Positions 52,188 through 62,039 are shown, counted from the stretch's first letter. The stretch: 64,000 nt of DNA from SXOA01 sp046593355 (GCA_046593355.1 JBKJNY010000185.1:6765-70764); one strand, 5' to 3'. The notes: generated by a model from the sequence alone, not told the origin. Translations and numbers: made by a program.

Positions 52188-52757
52188 ATGTCGGTGGAAC
52201 TGATTAAGGCGGTCCCCTTGATACCGCTATTGTTGGTGCTCGGGGCCGGCTGCGTGGCGGCGTTCACGGATATTCGGAGTTTCAAGATTCCGAACTACAT
52301 CACCCTGCCCCTCCTTCTCGCCGGCATCCTGTTCCATGCCTTTCTACCTACCGGCCAAGGAATCTCCTTTGGCTTGCTGGGGGCGGTCGCCGGCTTTGGT
52401 TGCTTGATTCTGTTTTACATCCTGGGGGGAGTGGGGGCGGGGGACGTCAAACTCCTGACCGCCATTGGGGCCTGGATTGGGCCCCCTGCAATTGGGGCCT
52501 TGTTCCTGGTGGCGGCCCTGCTCATGGGCCTGTACGCGGCGGGACTCGCATTCTGGCAGGGAAGGCTGTGGAAGGACTGCATTAAAGCAACCCTGATCCT
52601 GCAACAAGGGATTGCCATCGTCAAACACCTGGGTCCGGAGGAGCGGGTGGAGGAAGTTGTTAAGAGAGATGCCCGGCGGAAGCACCTTGTTCCGTTCGCA
52701 GTCATGGTGCTGGGCGGAATCGCCGTCCTGCTGGCCGTTAAATTCGTCGTTCGCTGA
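52188..52757 (+). CDS. cpaA: Prepilin peptidase (CpaA/TadV)
   Basis: A 189-aa membrane aspartic protease. The catalytic aspartates are in AAFTDIRSFKIPNYIT (first Asp) and GGVGAGDVKLLTAIG (GxGD motif). About six membrane helices. It lacks the methylase domain of PilD, as expected for Tad. It cleaves Flp and the TadE/G leader peptides at the inner membrane. It lies about 100 bases after flp. Confidence 0.92.
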   Translation: MSVELIKAVPLIPLLLVLGAGCVAAFTDIRSFKIPNYITLPLLLAGILFHAFLPTGQGISFGLLGAVAGFGCLILFYILGGVGAGDVKLLTAIGAWIGPPAIGALFLVAALLMGLYAAGLAFWQGRLWKDCIKATLILQQGIAIVKHLGPEERVEEVVKRDARRKHLVPFAVMVLGGIAVLLAVKFVVR

Positions 52758-52793
52758 TTCACAGGTCGCGGCATTCACACCGAGGAGTCTGGC

Positions 52794-53720
52794 ATGTCCA
52801 TTCGCACTGTTTCCGTTATCCTGCTGGCAGTCATTTGCGGTCTTTGTGCCGCGGTCGGCATCAACTTCATGATGGCGAAAGGCGGAGCTGCTCCGCCGCC
52901 GGAAACCACGCCGGTGGTGGTGGCCAAGCTGGAAATAACCCGCGGCAAGATTGTGATGGCGGATGCCTTAGAGATCAAGCAGTGGCCCAAGGAACTGGTC
53001 CCTGCTGGAAGCATGGCCAACCTGGCCGACGCGCAAGACCGGGCCGCCCTGCAGACGATGATGCCTGGCGAGCCTATTTTCGAGGCCAAACTCGCCGCCA
53101 AGGGGGCTGTCGGCGGGATGGCCAACCTGATTCCCTTGGGGAAGCGGGCCTACACGATTCAAACCAAGACCGTCGCATCCAACGTCGCCGGATTTGTACT
53201 CCCGGGAAACCTGGTCGATGTATTGCTCACCTTCCGAGGTAACTACAACGACGAAACTGGGGGCGGCAGCACCACCACCCTCCTGCAAGCCGTGGAGGTC
53301 ATGGCGGTTGGCAGCAAGATCGAAAAAATCGACAGCACTGCTGGCGTCGGAGCCGAGGATGTCAGTTCTGTCACGCTGCTGGTCACTCCCGAAGAAGTCG
53401 CTCGCTTGGACCTGGGCCAGGGCCTGGGCATGCTTTCGCTTTCGCTCCGCAATCCCAACGATAAAGGGGAGTCAGACGCTGACCCAGCGACGGTGAACAA
53501 TATCCGTTTTAGCGGAATGAAGCCCGCCGCAGCAGTCGCCGCCACTGCACCGTCCCCCACGATTTCGGTGACCGAGCCCCCCAAGAAAGCCGAGGCACCC
53601 AGACCGACGAGTCCAAAAGCCGCTTTGGTCTCCAGTTCCATTTTGACTCTCCGGGGCCAGAACTGGGGTGAAGTGCGGGTAACCGGTCCGGCGGATGTCA
53701 AGCCAGAGTCGACGCCCTGA
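52794..53720 (+). CDS. cpaB: Tad assembly protein CpaB/RcpC
   Basis: A 308-aa protein with an N-terminal membrane anchor (VILLAVICGLCAAVGINFMM), an SAF domain (VVVAKLEITRGKIVMADALE, PGEPIFEAKLA) and the RcpC/CpaB region (RAYTIQTKTVASNVAGFVLP, NLVDVLLTF, TLLVTPEEVARLDL). The C-terminus is Pro/Ala-rich. It links the inner-membrane motor to the secretin in the periplasm. Confidence 0.9.
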   Translation: MSIRTVSVILLAVICGLCAAVGINFMMAKGGAAPPPETTPVVVAKLEITRGKIVMADALEIKQWPKELVPAGSMANLADAQDRAALQTMMPGEPIFEAKLAAKGAVGGMANLIPLGKRAYTIQTKTVASNVAGFVLPGNLVDVLLTFRGNYNDETGGGSTTTLLQAVEVMAVGSKIEKIDSTAGVGAEDVSSVTLLVTPEEVARLDLGQGLGMLSLSLRNPNDKGESDADPATVNNIRFSGMKPAAAVAATAPSPTISVTEPPKKAEAPRPTSPKAALVSSSILTLRGQNWGEVRVTGPADVKPESTP

Positions 53721-53811
53721 GATTGCGCGGCGCTGGCCGGGCTGCATAATCTTGGAATCACGCCGAGCCGTCGGCGCGCCACACATTTTTGTTGATGGAT
53801 CGCCTGTCCCC

Positions 53812-54945
53812 ATGCCCAAAACTCTTCCACCCCGTGTGATGATCGCCAGCGACGATGCTGCTCGGATGCAGCAGATCGCCGAGCTGCTCGCCCGCAATGG
53901 GAATCCCGTTTCCGATGGGCTGACCGTTCCTCTGGGCATGGCCGCCGACCGTGCCAGCCGCACCAATCCTGACGTTCTACTGGTGCAGCTCACCGGAGAT
54001 CTGGAGCAGGCGGTCGGGAAGGTGCGCGAAGCTCGGCAAACCTGTGCCGCTTACATCATTGCCGTGGGACCGGCCGATGATCCCCGGATGATCCTCCAAT
54101 GCCTTCATGGCGGAGCGGATGAATACCTCGACGTGACCCACGTGGTGGGGGAATTGACCTCCGCCATGGCCCGGTTTGAAGCCAAGCGCCTTGCGCGGGG
54201 GAGCGGTTCGGAGGGAGGCAAAGTGATCAGCGTGATTGGCGCGAGCGGCGGCGTCGGGACGTCGACCATTGCGGCAAATATCGCTGGCGTCCTCGCCAAG
54301 TCCCATAAACAGTGTGGCCTGATTGACCTCCGCTTGCTCGCCGGGGACCAGGCGCCCCTCCTCAATTTGAAACCGACGCACACGCTCGCCGATTTTTGCG
54401 TGAATGCCGTCCGCGTCGATCAGAGCATGTTCGACCAGATGTTTGCTCGGCACGCGAGCGGGATTGAGCTGCTCGCGGCTCCGTGGGATGCACAGCAGGC
54501 ACCGCTGGTAACCGCCCAAAACCTGCGGCTCCTCCTGGCACTGGCCCGCCGGAAATTCCCCTACATCGTGCTGGACATCGACAATCGCCCCGATGACCTG
54601 CATACCGAGGCTCTTTGGCAAGCGGATGAAGTCCTGGTGGTTACGCGACTCGATTTCATTTCGATCCGGAACGCTCGCCGCCTGCTTGATCGCCTCTTCT
54701 CCATGGGAATTGAAGCCGAGAGGATTCGCCTTGTCGCCAATCGGTATGGCCAGCCGCGTGAACTCTCGCTTGCCGAAGCGCACACGGCGCTAGGCGTGAA
54801 GATTAAAAGTTTCGTCGCCAATGACCCTGGCCGGGTCAACCGCTCCGCCAACGAAGGAAAACTGGTGGCGACACTCTCATCCTGGTCCACGATTAGTCGC
54901 AACTTGTCCGAACTGGGAGCCTCCGTCAATGGCCGAAAGACCTGA
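53812..54945 (+). CDS. tadZ: TadZ/CpaE-like localisation ATPase
   Basis: It starts at ATG 53812, giving 377 aa. The N-terminal receiver-like domain (PRVMIASDDAARMQQIAELL) is followed by a MinD/ParA-type domain with an atypical P-loop: VISVIGASGGVGTSTIAANI, in which both lysines of KGGVGKS are replaced. Later: FPYIVLDIDNRPDDLHTEAL and EVLVVTRLDFISIRNARRLL. Atypical ATPase motifs are known in TadZ. It marks the pole for pilus assembly and recruits TadA. Confidence 0.88.
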   Translation: MPKTLPPRVMIASDDAARMQQIAELLARNGNPVSDGLTVPLGMAADRASRTNPDVLLVQLTGDLEQAVGKVREARQTCAAYIIAVGPADDPRMILQCLHGGADEYLDVTHVVGELTSAMARFEAKRLARGSGSEGGKVISVIGASGGVGTSTIAANIAGVLAKSHKQCGLIDLRLLAGDQAPLLNLKPTHTLADFCVNAVRVDQSMFDQMFARHASGIELLAAPWDAQQAPLVTAQNLRLLLALARRKFPYIVLDIDNRPDDLHTEALWQADEVLVVTRLDFISIRNARRLLDRLFSMGIEAERIRLVANRYGQPRELSLAEAHTALGVKIKSFVANDPGRVNRSANEGKLVATLSSWSTISRNLSELGASVNGRKT

Positions 54946-54952
54946 GGCCCCG

Positions 54953-55630
54953 ATGACTGACCTCCCTCTGTCTCAAACTTGCCGTTCCGCGCCGCTGACG
55001 GCCGAAGGTGCCTTCAACTTAGGCGTTTCGTGGCGGCTCGGATTGGACTGGGCCGAGCGTATCTTAGTACTGGGCTGGTACGCTTTCTTCGTCTGGCGGC
55101 TTGTGCCGGATAGTCTCATGAGCGCCAACTGGCTGCTCATCGCTTCCGAGAGTCTGGTCATTATGCTGCTCGTCTTTCGGCGGCGGGCTACGGCGATTTC
55201 GCTGCGGCCGACCGACTGGCTCCTCGCGATGGGGGCGACCTTGTCCCCCCTTTGTGTCGCGCCGGGGGCAAATTCTGGACAATACGTTGCTCCGCTGGCA
55301 TGCGCAATCGTCATGATCGCTGGTCTGATCATCCAGATCCGCGCCAAGGTTTCGTTGGGCCGGCGGATGGGGATGGTCCCCGCGGACCGGGGCATCCATC
55401 GCGGTGGTCCTTACCAACTGGTGCGTCATCCCATGTATGCGGGGTACCTCCTCACCGATATCGGTTTTTTTCTTCTGAATCCGACGCTCTGGAACGCTTC
55501 CGTTTATGCCATCGCAATGGTCCTGCAAATACTCCGGATTCTGGCCGAGGAACGCTTTCTGGCTCAGAACGCAGAGTACCGTGAATACATGCAGAGCGTG
55601 CGCTACCGACTAATCCCCGGCATTTTTTGA
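54953..55630 (+). CDS. ICMT/NnrU-like membrane methyltransferase
   Basis: A 225-aa membrane protein starting at ATG 54953 with GAGG upstream; an ATG at 54929 overlapping tadZ is possible. Four to five helices. The C-terminal signature RGGPYQLVRHPMYAGYLLTD and the AEERFLAQNAEYREYMQ end are those of isoprenylcysteine carboxyl methyltransferase-like proteins. It lies inside the tad operon between tadZ and tadA. It might methylate pilin or a lipid, but no known Tad step requires it. Confidence 0.8.
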   Translation: MTDLPLSQTCRSAPLTAEGAFNLGVSWRLGLDWAERILVLGWYAFFVWRLVPDSLMSANWLLIASESLVIMLLVFRRRATAISLRPTDWLLAMGATLSPLCVAPGANSGQYVAPLACAIVMIAGLIIQIRAKVSLGRRMGMVPADRGIHRGGPYQLVRHPMYAGYLLTDIGFFLLNPTLWNASVYAIAMVLQILRILAEERFLAQNAEYREYMQSVRYRLIPGIF

Positions 55631-55671
55631 AATCCTTCCATCCCAAATCTCCAATTCCCTCAAGGTATCTC

Positions 55672-57081
55672 GTGGCCTGGTTTCGTCCCCCCGATCGTTC
55701 CGCCCCTACCGCTGACAATGGCACCGCGCCAGTGTTGGAGGCGCCCATCGCTCCGCAGGCCCCCGCGCCTGTCCCCGAAGCAAAGGCCAACGACTGGTAT
55801 ATCGCCCTCAAACGGCAATTGCACCAGCAGGTGATTGGGGCGATTGACCTGGCCCTCATCGGCAGCCTGGGGGAAGAGCAACTGCGGATGGAAGTCCGTC
55901 GCAAGGCGGAGTCGATCTGCCAGAAGAATTCCAACCTGCTCAACCTGGGGGAGCGGGAGAGGCTGATCAATGAGGTGCTCGACGAGGCCTTTGGCCTGGG
56001 GCCTCTGGAAGCTTTGTTTCGCGATCCGACCGTGTCGGATATTCTCATCAACGGGCCGAAGAGCGTGTACGTGGAGCGGCGGGGCCGTTTGGAAAGGACG
56101 AAAATCGCTTTTCACGACAGCCGGCACCTTTTGCAAATCGTCCAGCGGATTGCGGCCCAGGTTGGCCGGCGAGTGGATGAAACGTCCCCCATGGTGGACG
56201 CCCGCTTGCCGGATGGCAGCCGCCTCAACGCCATTATCGCCCCGCTCGCCCTGGAAGGGCCGCTGGTCTCGATCCGGCGATTCGGCGCTCGACCGCTGCT
56301 GGTGGACGACCTGATCAAGACTGGCTCGATCACTGCGGAGATGGTCAAGTTCCTGGAGGCCGCCGTCGAGGCCAGGATCAATATCGTCATTTCCGGCGGA
56401 ACGGGCAGCGGCAAAACGACACTTCTGAACGCCCTTTCCAAGTTCATCCCCGAGACGGAGCGTGTCGCCACCATCGAAGATGCTGCTGAGTTGCAGCTCC
56501 AGCAGGCGCACGTCGTGAGGATGGAAACGCGGCCCCCCAACGTGGAAGGGCAAGGGGAAGTGAGCACGCGGGATCTGGTCCGTAATGCCCTCCGGATGCG
56601 GCCCGACCGGATCATCGTCGGCGAATGTCGCGGTCCTGAAACGCTCGACATGCTTCAGGCAATGAATACCGGCCACGAGGGGAGCCTGACCACCATTCAC
56701 GCCAATAACCCGCGAGACGCCATCAGCCGCATGGAGATGATGGTGGGGATGGCCGGTTTCGATACACCCATCTGGGTCATCCGCCGGCAGATTGCCTCGT
56801 CGATCAACCTGGTCGTCCAGGCCTCGCGCTTGATGGGGGGCCCCCGCAAAATCACCCGAATCACGGAAATCACGGGCATGGAAGGGGAGGTCATCTGCAT
56901 GCACGACCTGTTTGAGTTCGTGCAGACCGGCCTGGACGATAAGCGGATCGCAGTTGGCAATTTTCGGGCCACGGGGATGCGGCCCGAATGCCTCTCCAAG
57001 CTGGAAGCTTGCGGGGTGGGGCTCCCACCCGAAATGTTCGAGCGCCGGCAGCTCAAAATGGGAGTCCCGGTCGAAGGGTGA
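55672..57081 (+). CDS. tadA: Tad secretion ATPase TadA/CpaF
   Basis: A 469-aa protein. A GTG start at 55672 with AAGGT upstream is preferred over a TTG at 55627 that overlaps the previous stop. After a Pro/Ala-rich head comes the GspE/VirB11-type ATPase: INIVISGGTGSGKTTLLNAL (Walker A), RVATIEDAAELQL (Asp box), MRPDRIIVGECRGPETLDML (Walker B), GSLTTIHANNPRDAISRMEM (His box). It powers extension and retraction of the Flp pilus. The next gene begins 6 bases downstream. Confidence 0.95.
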   Translation: MAWFRPPDRSAPTADNGTAPVLEAPIAPQAPAPVPEAKANDWYIALKRQLHQQVIGAIDLALIGSLGEEQLRMEVRRKAESICQKNSNLLNLGERERLINEVLDEAFGLGPLEALFRDPTVSDILINGPKSVYVERRGRLERTKIAFHDSRHLLQIVQRIAAQVGRRVDETSPMVDARLPDGSRLNAIIAPLALEGPLVSIRRFGARPLLVDDLIKTGSITAEMVKFLEAAVEARINIVISGGTGSGKTTLLNALSKFIPETERVATIEDAAELQLQQAHVVRMETRPPNVEGQGEVSTRDLVRNALRMRPDRIIVGECRGPETLDMLQAMNTGHEGSLTTIHANNPRDAISRMEMMVGMAGFDTPIWVIRRQIASSINLVVQASRLMGGPRKITRITEITGMEGEVICMHDLFEFVQTGLDDKRIAVGNFRATGMRPECLSKLEACGVGLPPEMFERRQLKMGVPVEG

Positions 57082-57087
57082 TCCACA

Positions 57088-58050
57088 ATGATGTACTTGC
57101 TCTTGGGCTTCGTATTCGCCGCGGGCTTCCTGCTCGTGTTCGGCATCAACCTCCTATTCGCCGATATCAGCTCCACGAACCGTCAACAGATCCGGGAGCG
57201 TTTGGCGGAAGAAGGCCGCTTGCAGCAGATGGAGCGGGCTCGCACTGCGATGCAGCATCGCGACCTGTACGAATTGGCGGCGGAAGAAGCATCGGTCGCC
57301 ATGGATCATAAGACGCTCCGCGAGCGAATCGGGATCATGCTGGAACAGGCTGGCACGCGCAGCCGACCCATCCATCTCATCGTCATTGGCGCGACTCTGG
57401 CCCTCGCCACGGGATTCGTCGTCGGCCTGCTCACCCGCAGCACCATCGCCGGCATCCTGTTCGCTCCGCTGGCTGGCGGTTTGCCCCTCGTGTGGGTCTC
57501 CATGATGCGGGCCAACCGCATGAAGAAATTGCAATCGCAGTTACCCGACGCGTTTGACCTGATGAGCCGCACGATGCGCGCGGGCCAGACGATGTCGCAG
57601 GCATTGCAGGCCGTCGCCGACGAGGCAGGAGCTCCCCTCTCCGAAGAGTTCGGTTACTGCTACGACCAGCAAAACCTGGGCATGTCCCCGGAAGCAGCAA
57701 TGCGAGACCTCTCTCGCCGCACTGGCCTGCTGGAGATCAAAATCTTCGTCCTCGCGGTGATGGTTCATCGCCAGACGGGTGGAAATCTGGCCGAGCTACT
57801 CGAGAAACTCTCATTTGTAATCCGGGAGCGTGCTCGCATTCAGGGGATGATCACGGGCTTGACGGCGGAAGGAAAACTACAAGCCTACGTGCTGCTTGCT
57901 CTTCCCCTGTTCTTAATGGCGGCGCTTTTTTTTGTGAACCGACCCTACGTTTTGGAGCTTTTTCAATATCCGTGGATCCTGTTGATCATGTTTGGGTTCA
58001 TGGGGTTGGGAGCTTTGTGGATGACTCGGATCATTAACTTCGACTACTAG
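57088..58050 (+). CDS. tadB: Tad inner-membrane platform protein TadB
   Basis: A 320-aa protein of the GspF/T2SSF type: N-terminal anchor, helices near residue 95-130, the F domain (LPDAFDLMSRTMRAGQTMSQ, ALQAVADEAGAPLSEEF, GNLAELLEKLSFVIRER) and two C-terminal helices. It is paired with TadC as the membrane platform that couples TadA to pilin addition. Six bases from tadA and 8 from tadC. Confidence 0.93.
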   Translation: MMYLLLGFVFAAGFLLVFGINLLFADISSTNRQQIRERLAEEGRLQQMERARTAMQHRDLYELAAEEASVAMDHKTLRERIGIMLEQAGTRSRPIHLIVIGATLALATGFVVGLLTRSTIAGILFAPLAGGLPLVWVSMMRANRMKKLQSQLPDAFDLMSRTMRAGQTMSQALQAVADEAGAPLSEEFGYCYDQQNLGMSPEAAMRDLSRRTGLLEIKIFVLAVMVHRQTGGNLAELLEKLSFVIRERARIQGMITGLTAEGKLQAYVLLALPLFLMAALFFVNRPYVLELFQYPWILLIMFGFMGLGALWMTRIINFDY

Positions 58051-58058
58051 GCTTTTTC

Positions 58059-59003
58059 ATGTTCGCAGGTATTGCACTCATTGTGGTTGCCGTAGGCGCG
58101 CTAGCCGTCATGGGCTTCTTGCTTTTAGCGCCCCGTGGTGGCGATCCGGTAGCGACCCGCGTGGAAGGAATTCGCGCTCAGAGCTCAGTTTCGCCTTCGA
58201 CGATGTACACTCCGGCCGGAATGGTCGTCCTCCCCAGCGCTCCCAATGAGGCCCAGGTGGAAGCGGCGCGAAGGGCGCGGCAAGACCAGAACAAGCCAAC
58301 CTTACGGGATCGATTGATGCAGGCGGGACTCTACCGGGCCTATTCTCCGGCGACATTTGTCATCGCGCGGATCTTGCTGGCCCTCTGTCCGTTGGGAGTT
58401 GCAGTGTTCGCCTGGATATCCGGGAGCGTCCCTTTCCTGCCGGCCGTGGTGATTGGAGCAGCTGTGGCCGGAGTCGCCACTCTAGCGCCGAGTTTCTGGC
58501 TCGACCGTCTCAAGAGCGCCCGCCAGAAAAAGCTGAAACGGTCCTTGCCCGATGCCCTCGACGTGATTGTGGTTTGTTTGGAGGGGGGTTTGAGCCTGAC
58601 GGGAGCCTTCTCGAGAGTCGGCCAGGAATTGATGGCCGCCCATCCGCTGCTGGCGTCGGAATTGCGGATCGTACAACGCGAGGTGCAAATGGGACGTTCC
58701 ATGGGAGAGGCTCTGAAGCAATTCGCCAAGCGGTTTGACCTGGAAGAATTGCGAAGCATGGCGGCGGTCATCAGCCAGGCCGAGAAATTTGGCACGAGCG
58801 TCGTCCGGGCGCTCTCCGTCTATGCCGATTCGATGCGGACCCGCCGCTACCAACGAGCCGAGGAGTTGGCCCACCAGGCCTCGATCAAGATGATCTTCCC
58901 CACGCTCTTTTGCATCTTTCCGGCAATATTCGTCGTGATTCTGGGTCCCGCCGCCCTGCGCATCTACGATACATTCATCGTCAAGGGAGTCGGGGGCCAG
59001 TAG
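58059..59003 (+). CDS. tadC: Tad inner-membrane platform protein TadC
   Basis: A 314-aa protein of the GspF type, with an N-terminal helix, central helices and the F domain LPDALDVIVVCLEGGLSLTG, AFSRVGQELMAAHPLLASEL, MGEALKQFAKRFDLEELRSM and GTSVVRALSVYADSMRTRRY. The C-terminus has two membrane segments and ends in DTFIVKGVGGQ. It completes the flp-to-tadC operon. Confidence 0.93.
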   Translation: MFAGIALIVVAVGALAVMGFLLLAPRGGDPVATRVEGIRAQSSVSPSTMYTPAGMVVLPSAPNEAQVEAARRARQDQNKPTLRDRLMQAGLYRAYSPATFVIARILLALCPLGVAVFAWISGSVPFLPAVVIGAAVAGVATLAPSFWLDRLKSARQKKLKRSLPDALDVIVVCLEGGLSLTGAFSRVGQELMAAHPLLASELRIVQREVQMGRSMGEALKQFAKRFDLEELRSMAAVISQAEKFGTSVVRALSVYADSMRTRRYQRAEELAHQASIKMIFPTLFCIFPAIFVVILGPAALRIYDTFIVKGVGGQ

Positions 59004-59086
59004 CCTCATGTTGGCCCAGAAGGGGATGGCCTCGATCTCGGCAGGGCGTTCCACTGCCTGCTACCTAGTCGCTTTTGCGAGTACCC

Positions 59087-61351
59087 ATGGCACGATCGTT
59101 CATGATCCCTTTCTCCCCAACCGCTGGTAGCGGGCTACACCGAGCGCACGAGGTTGCTGTTTTGGTGGTCTATACGCTCACGATCTTTGTTAGCGCCTCG
59201 CTGCTCTTCTTGATCCAACCGATGTTCGCGAAAATGGTGCTGCCCCTGTTGGGGGGGGCACCGGCGGTCTGGAACACGGCGATGCTGTTCTACCAGGCGG
59301 TTCTGCTTTTGGGCTATGGCTACGCCTACCTCGCCGACAAATGGCTCACCCCGCGCTGGCAGGTCGCGGTGCATTTCGCGGTGTTGGCGTTGCCATTGTT
59401 CGCGCTCCCGATTGCAGTGCCGCTCGGCTGGACCCCCCCGACCGCATCCAATCCGTTGCCCTGGTTGCTCGCGCTCCTGGCAGTGGGCGTCGGACTCCCG
59501 TTCTTTGCCGTTTCCACGAACGGTCCGATCCTGCAGCGCTGGTTTGGACGCACCGGTCATCGTTCCGCCGCCGACCCCTACTTCCTCTATGCCGCGAGCA
59601 ACCTCGGCAGCATGTTGGCGCTGCTCAGCTACCCCGTGCTGCTGGAGCCGCTGATGCGTCTCAGAAGCCAGAGCATGATCTGGACGGCAGGCTACCTGTT
59701 GCTGGCGGCACTAATCGTGGCCTGCGGATGCTTCGTATGGCGCGCCCCGGCGCGGACGATGTCGGATCCTGAAATGGAGACGGACGCACCCGCAGCGCCG
59801 CAAATCGGGATCGGCCGCCGGGTGCGATGGGTGTTGTTATCGTTAGCACCGTCCAGCCTGATGCTGGGCGTGACCAACTACATGTCAACCGATATCGCCT
59901 CGATTCCGCTCCTTTGGATCGTGCCACTCGCCCTCTACCTGTTGACCTTCATCCTGTTATTTGCTCCGCAGCCGCCGGTCCCGCACTGGCTGATGGTGCA
60001 GGCTCTGCCGATCCTGTTGTTGCCGCTGCTGGTCCTGATTGTGGCGGGAGTCCATCGACCCGTCGCGCTGTTGTTGCCACTGCATCTGGTCACATTCTTT
60101 GTGGCGGCGATGGTCTGCCATGGCGAGCTGGCTCGCGATCGGCCTGGCCCGGGTCACCTGACCGAGTTTTACCTGTGGATGTCTTTCGGAGGGGTGCTGG
60201 GCGGAGTCTTCAACGCACTGGTCGCGCCGCTGCTGTTCACCTCCGTCGTGGAATATCCCCTGGCGCTCGTTTTGGCCTGCCTGCTCGGGCCGCTGCCCGG
60301 CGTGTCGCCAGGCTGGTTCCGGCTGTCCGCCCGCACTCTGGACGTGCTCGGCCCGGCTTTGCTGGCCCTGGTCACGCTGGCCGCCGCGGCAGGAATCGTG
60401 CGTCTTGCGCCGGGGCCGCTTGGCACCGTCCTTGTATTTTGTGTCGCAGCTATCGTCTGCTTCGGCTTTAGGCACCGTTCACTTCGCTTTGGCCTCGGCG
60501 TCGGCGCGATCTTGCTTGTCGGATTGCTTTACACCGGCGACCAGAGCCGCCTGCTATGGAGCGAGCGCAGCTTTTTTGGGATCCACCGGATATTCCAAAC
60601 GCCCACGGGCAATGCTCATCTGCTGATACACGGCACGACGCTGCACGGCATGCAGAGCCTCGATCCCAAGCATGCGCTAGAGCCGCTGAGCTATTACTCC
60701 CGCAGCGGGCCTGCCGGTCGCGTGTTTGCCGCGCTCAATCCGGCCGTCAGCCGGGAAATCGGCGTCGTCGGGATGGGAACGGGTTCGCTCGCTTGTTATG
60801 GAAAGGCCGGGCAGCGCTGGACCTTTTATGAGATCGACCCGACCGTGGAGCGGATCGCCCGCGACGACCGCTTCTTCACCTTTTTGCGCGACAGCCCGCC
60901 GACGATCGAAGTGGTCCTGGGCGATGCCCGCCTGTCGCTGGTGAACGCCGCGCCACAGCGCTTCGGCCTGCTGATCCTGGACGCCTACAGTTCAGATTCA
61001 ATCCCCTTGCACTTGATCAGTCGCGAGGCTCTGCACTTATACCAAAGCAAGCTGTCAGACCACGGCGTGCTTTTGTTCCACATCTCCAACCGCCACCTGG
61101 ACCTGGAACCTGTGATTGCGGCGCTGGCCCAGGATGCTGGGCTGATAGCCCGCATCCTGGACGACACCTCTCGTAGCAATGCGGACGCCACAATTGAGAA
61201 GACCGCCTCCAGATGGGTGGTGATGGCGCGCCGCCGCGAAGACCTGGGCGTACTCGCCGAGTCCCCACACACGCGGGAGCCGCGAACCAACGATGCACCG
61301 GTGTGGACTGACGATTTCTCGAGCCTGCTTAGCGTCTTCCACTGGAATTAG
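59087..61351 (+). CDS. MFS/spermidine-synthase-like fusion protein
   Basis: A 754-aa protein. The N-terminal 480 residues form about twelve membrane helices of the 'fused MFS/spermidine synthase' type (LFLIQPMFAKMVLPLLGGAP, AVWNTAMLFYQAVLLLGYGY). The C-terminal soluble domain resembles spermidine synthase: EIGVVGMGTGSLACYGKAGQ, FYEIDPTVERIARD, VVLGDARLSLVNAAPQRFGL, ILDAYSSDSIPLHLISREAL. The ATG at 59087 is preferred over an upstream TTG. It follows tadC by 83 bases. Substrate unknown; such proteins often accompany surface-structure loci. Confidence 0.85.
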   Translation: MARSFMIPFSPTAGSGLHRAHEVAVLVVYTLTIFVSASLLFLIQPMFAKMVLPLLGGAPAVWNTAMLFYQAVLLLGYGYAYLADKWLTPRWQVAVHFAVLALPLFALPIAVPLGWTPPTASNPLPWLLALLAVGVGLPFFAVSTNGPILQRWFGRTGHRSAADPYFLYAASNLGSMLALLSYPVLLEPLMRLRSQSMIWTAGYLLLAALIVACGCFVWRAPARTMSDPEMETDAPAAPQIGIGRRVRWVLLSLAPSSLMLGVTNYMSTDIASIPLLWIVPLALYLLTFILLFAPQPPVPHWLMVQALPILLLPLLVLIVAGVHRPVALLLPLHLVTFFVAAMVCHGELARDRPGPGHLTEFYLWMSFGGVLGGVFNALVAPLLFTSVVEYPLALVLACLLGPLPGVSPGWFRLSARTLDVLGPALLALVTLAAAAGIVRLAPGPLGTVLVFCVAAIVCFGFRHRSLRFGLGVGAILLVGLLYTGDQSRLLWSERSFFGIHRIFQTPTGNAHLLIHGTTLHGMQSLDPKHALEPLSYYSRSGPAGRVFAALNPAVSREIGVVGMGTGSLACYGKAGQRWTFYEIDPTVERIARDDRFFTFLRDSPPTIEVVLGDARLSLVNAAPQRFGLLILDAYSSDSIPLHLISREALHLYQSKLSDHGVLLFHISNRHLDLEPVIAALAQDAGLIARILDDTSRSNADATIEKTASRWVVMARRREDLGVLAESPHTREPRTNDAPVWTDDFSSLLSVFHWN

Positions 61352-61352
61352 C

Positions 61353-61784
61353 TCATGCAGTGGCGACACTTCCCCGGACGAGTGCCCGGACCTTGCGCAC
61401 GATTGGCCAAGCCGTATTGGCCATGAGGGCCCCCATGATAACGCCGGCCGCTTGGAACTGGGCGGTGGGGGGCTCGGCACCGAATATTCTCGCCATCTGC
61501 ATGGCGATTCCTGCCGTGGCGGCTCCCAGGAGGGCGTCCCAGGCTCGGCCTCCGCAGAACATGGTGGGGATTCCCAGGATAGGGAGCAGGAGTGCGCCGG
61601 CGATCATGTTGGAAATGGTTGCGACCGCCCCGGGGCCGACGCTCTCGCGCCCCAAAAAGCCCACCGCCATCCCTACCAAGATCCAGGCCACCCCGAAAGC
61701 CGCCGCCCGCTGGGCATGACTCCGTACGAGTTGCCCCCGCACCGCGGGCACCAAAAAAGTTGACCGGACGATGGCTTCGTTCAT
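61353..61784 (-). CDS. Small integral membrane protein, unknown
   Basis: A 143-aa protein, MNEAIVRSTFLVPAVRGQLV, with three to four membrane helices (AFGVAWILVGMAVGFLG, AVATISNMIAGALLLPILGI, AWDALLGAATAGIAM, AAGVIMGALMANTAW). The stop abuts the stop of the MFS fusion gene, so the two are convergent. No family is recognised. Composition and ribosome site (AGGA) support a real gene. Confidence 0.6.
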   Translation of the reverse strand: MNEAIVRSTFLVPAVRGQLVRSHAQRAAAFGVAWILVGMAVGFLGRESVGPGAVATISNMIAGALLLPILGIPTMFCGGRAWDALLGAATAGIAMQMARIFGAEPPTAQFQAAGVIMGALMANTAWPIVRKVRALVRGSVATA

Positions 61785-62039
61785 GGAGAATGAATCCTAG
61801 ACGCGGGGTGAAATCTTCCTGAATCCAGGTCATGGTTCCCTAAAACTGAATCGGCGAGGCGCGGCACCAATCACATGCGTCAACCCAGTGGTATGGGATC
61901 GCAGGACCAATATTAGGTAGCTCCAATAAAGATTCTCGTCAAGGAAAAACAGTCGCGGGCCAGGGCTTCTCAGTAATTGAACCTGCACAGGAGTTGGTTC
62001 GTAAGAGGTTCAATGGAGTCTTTTCTTCTTCTCAAGGAG

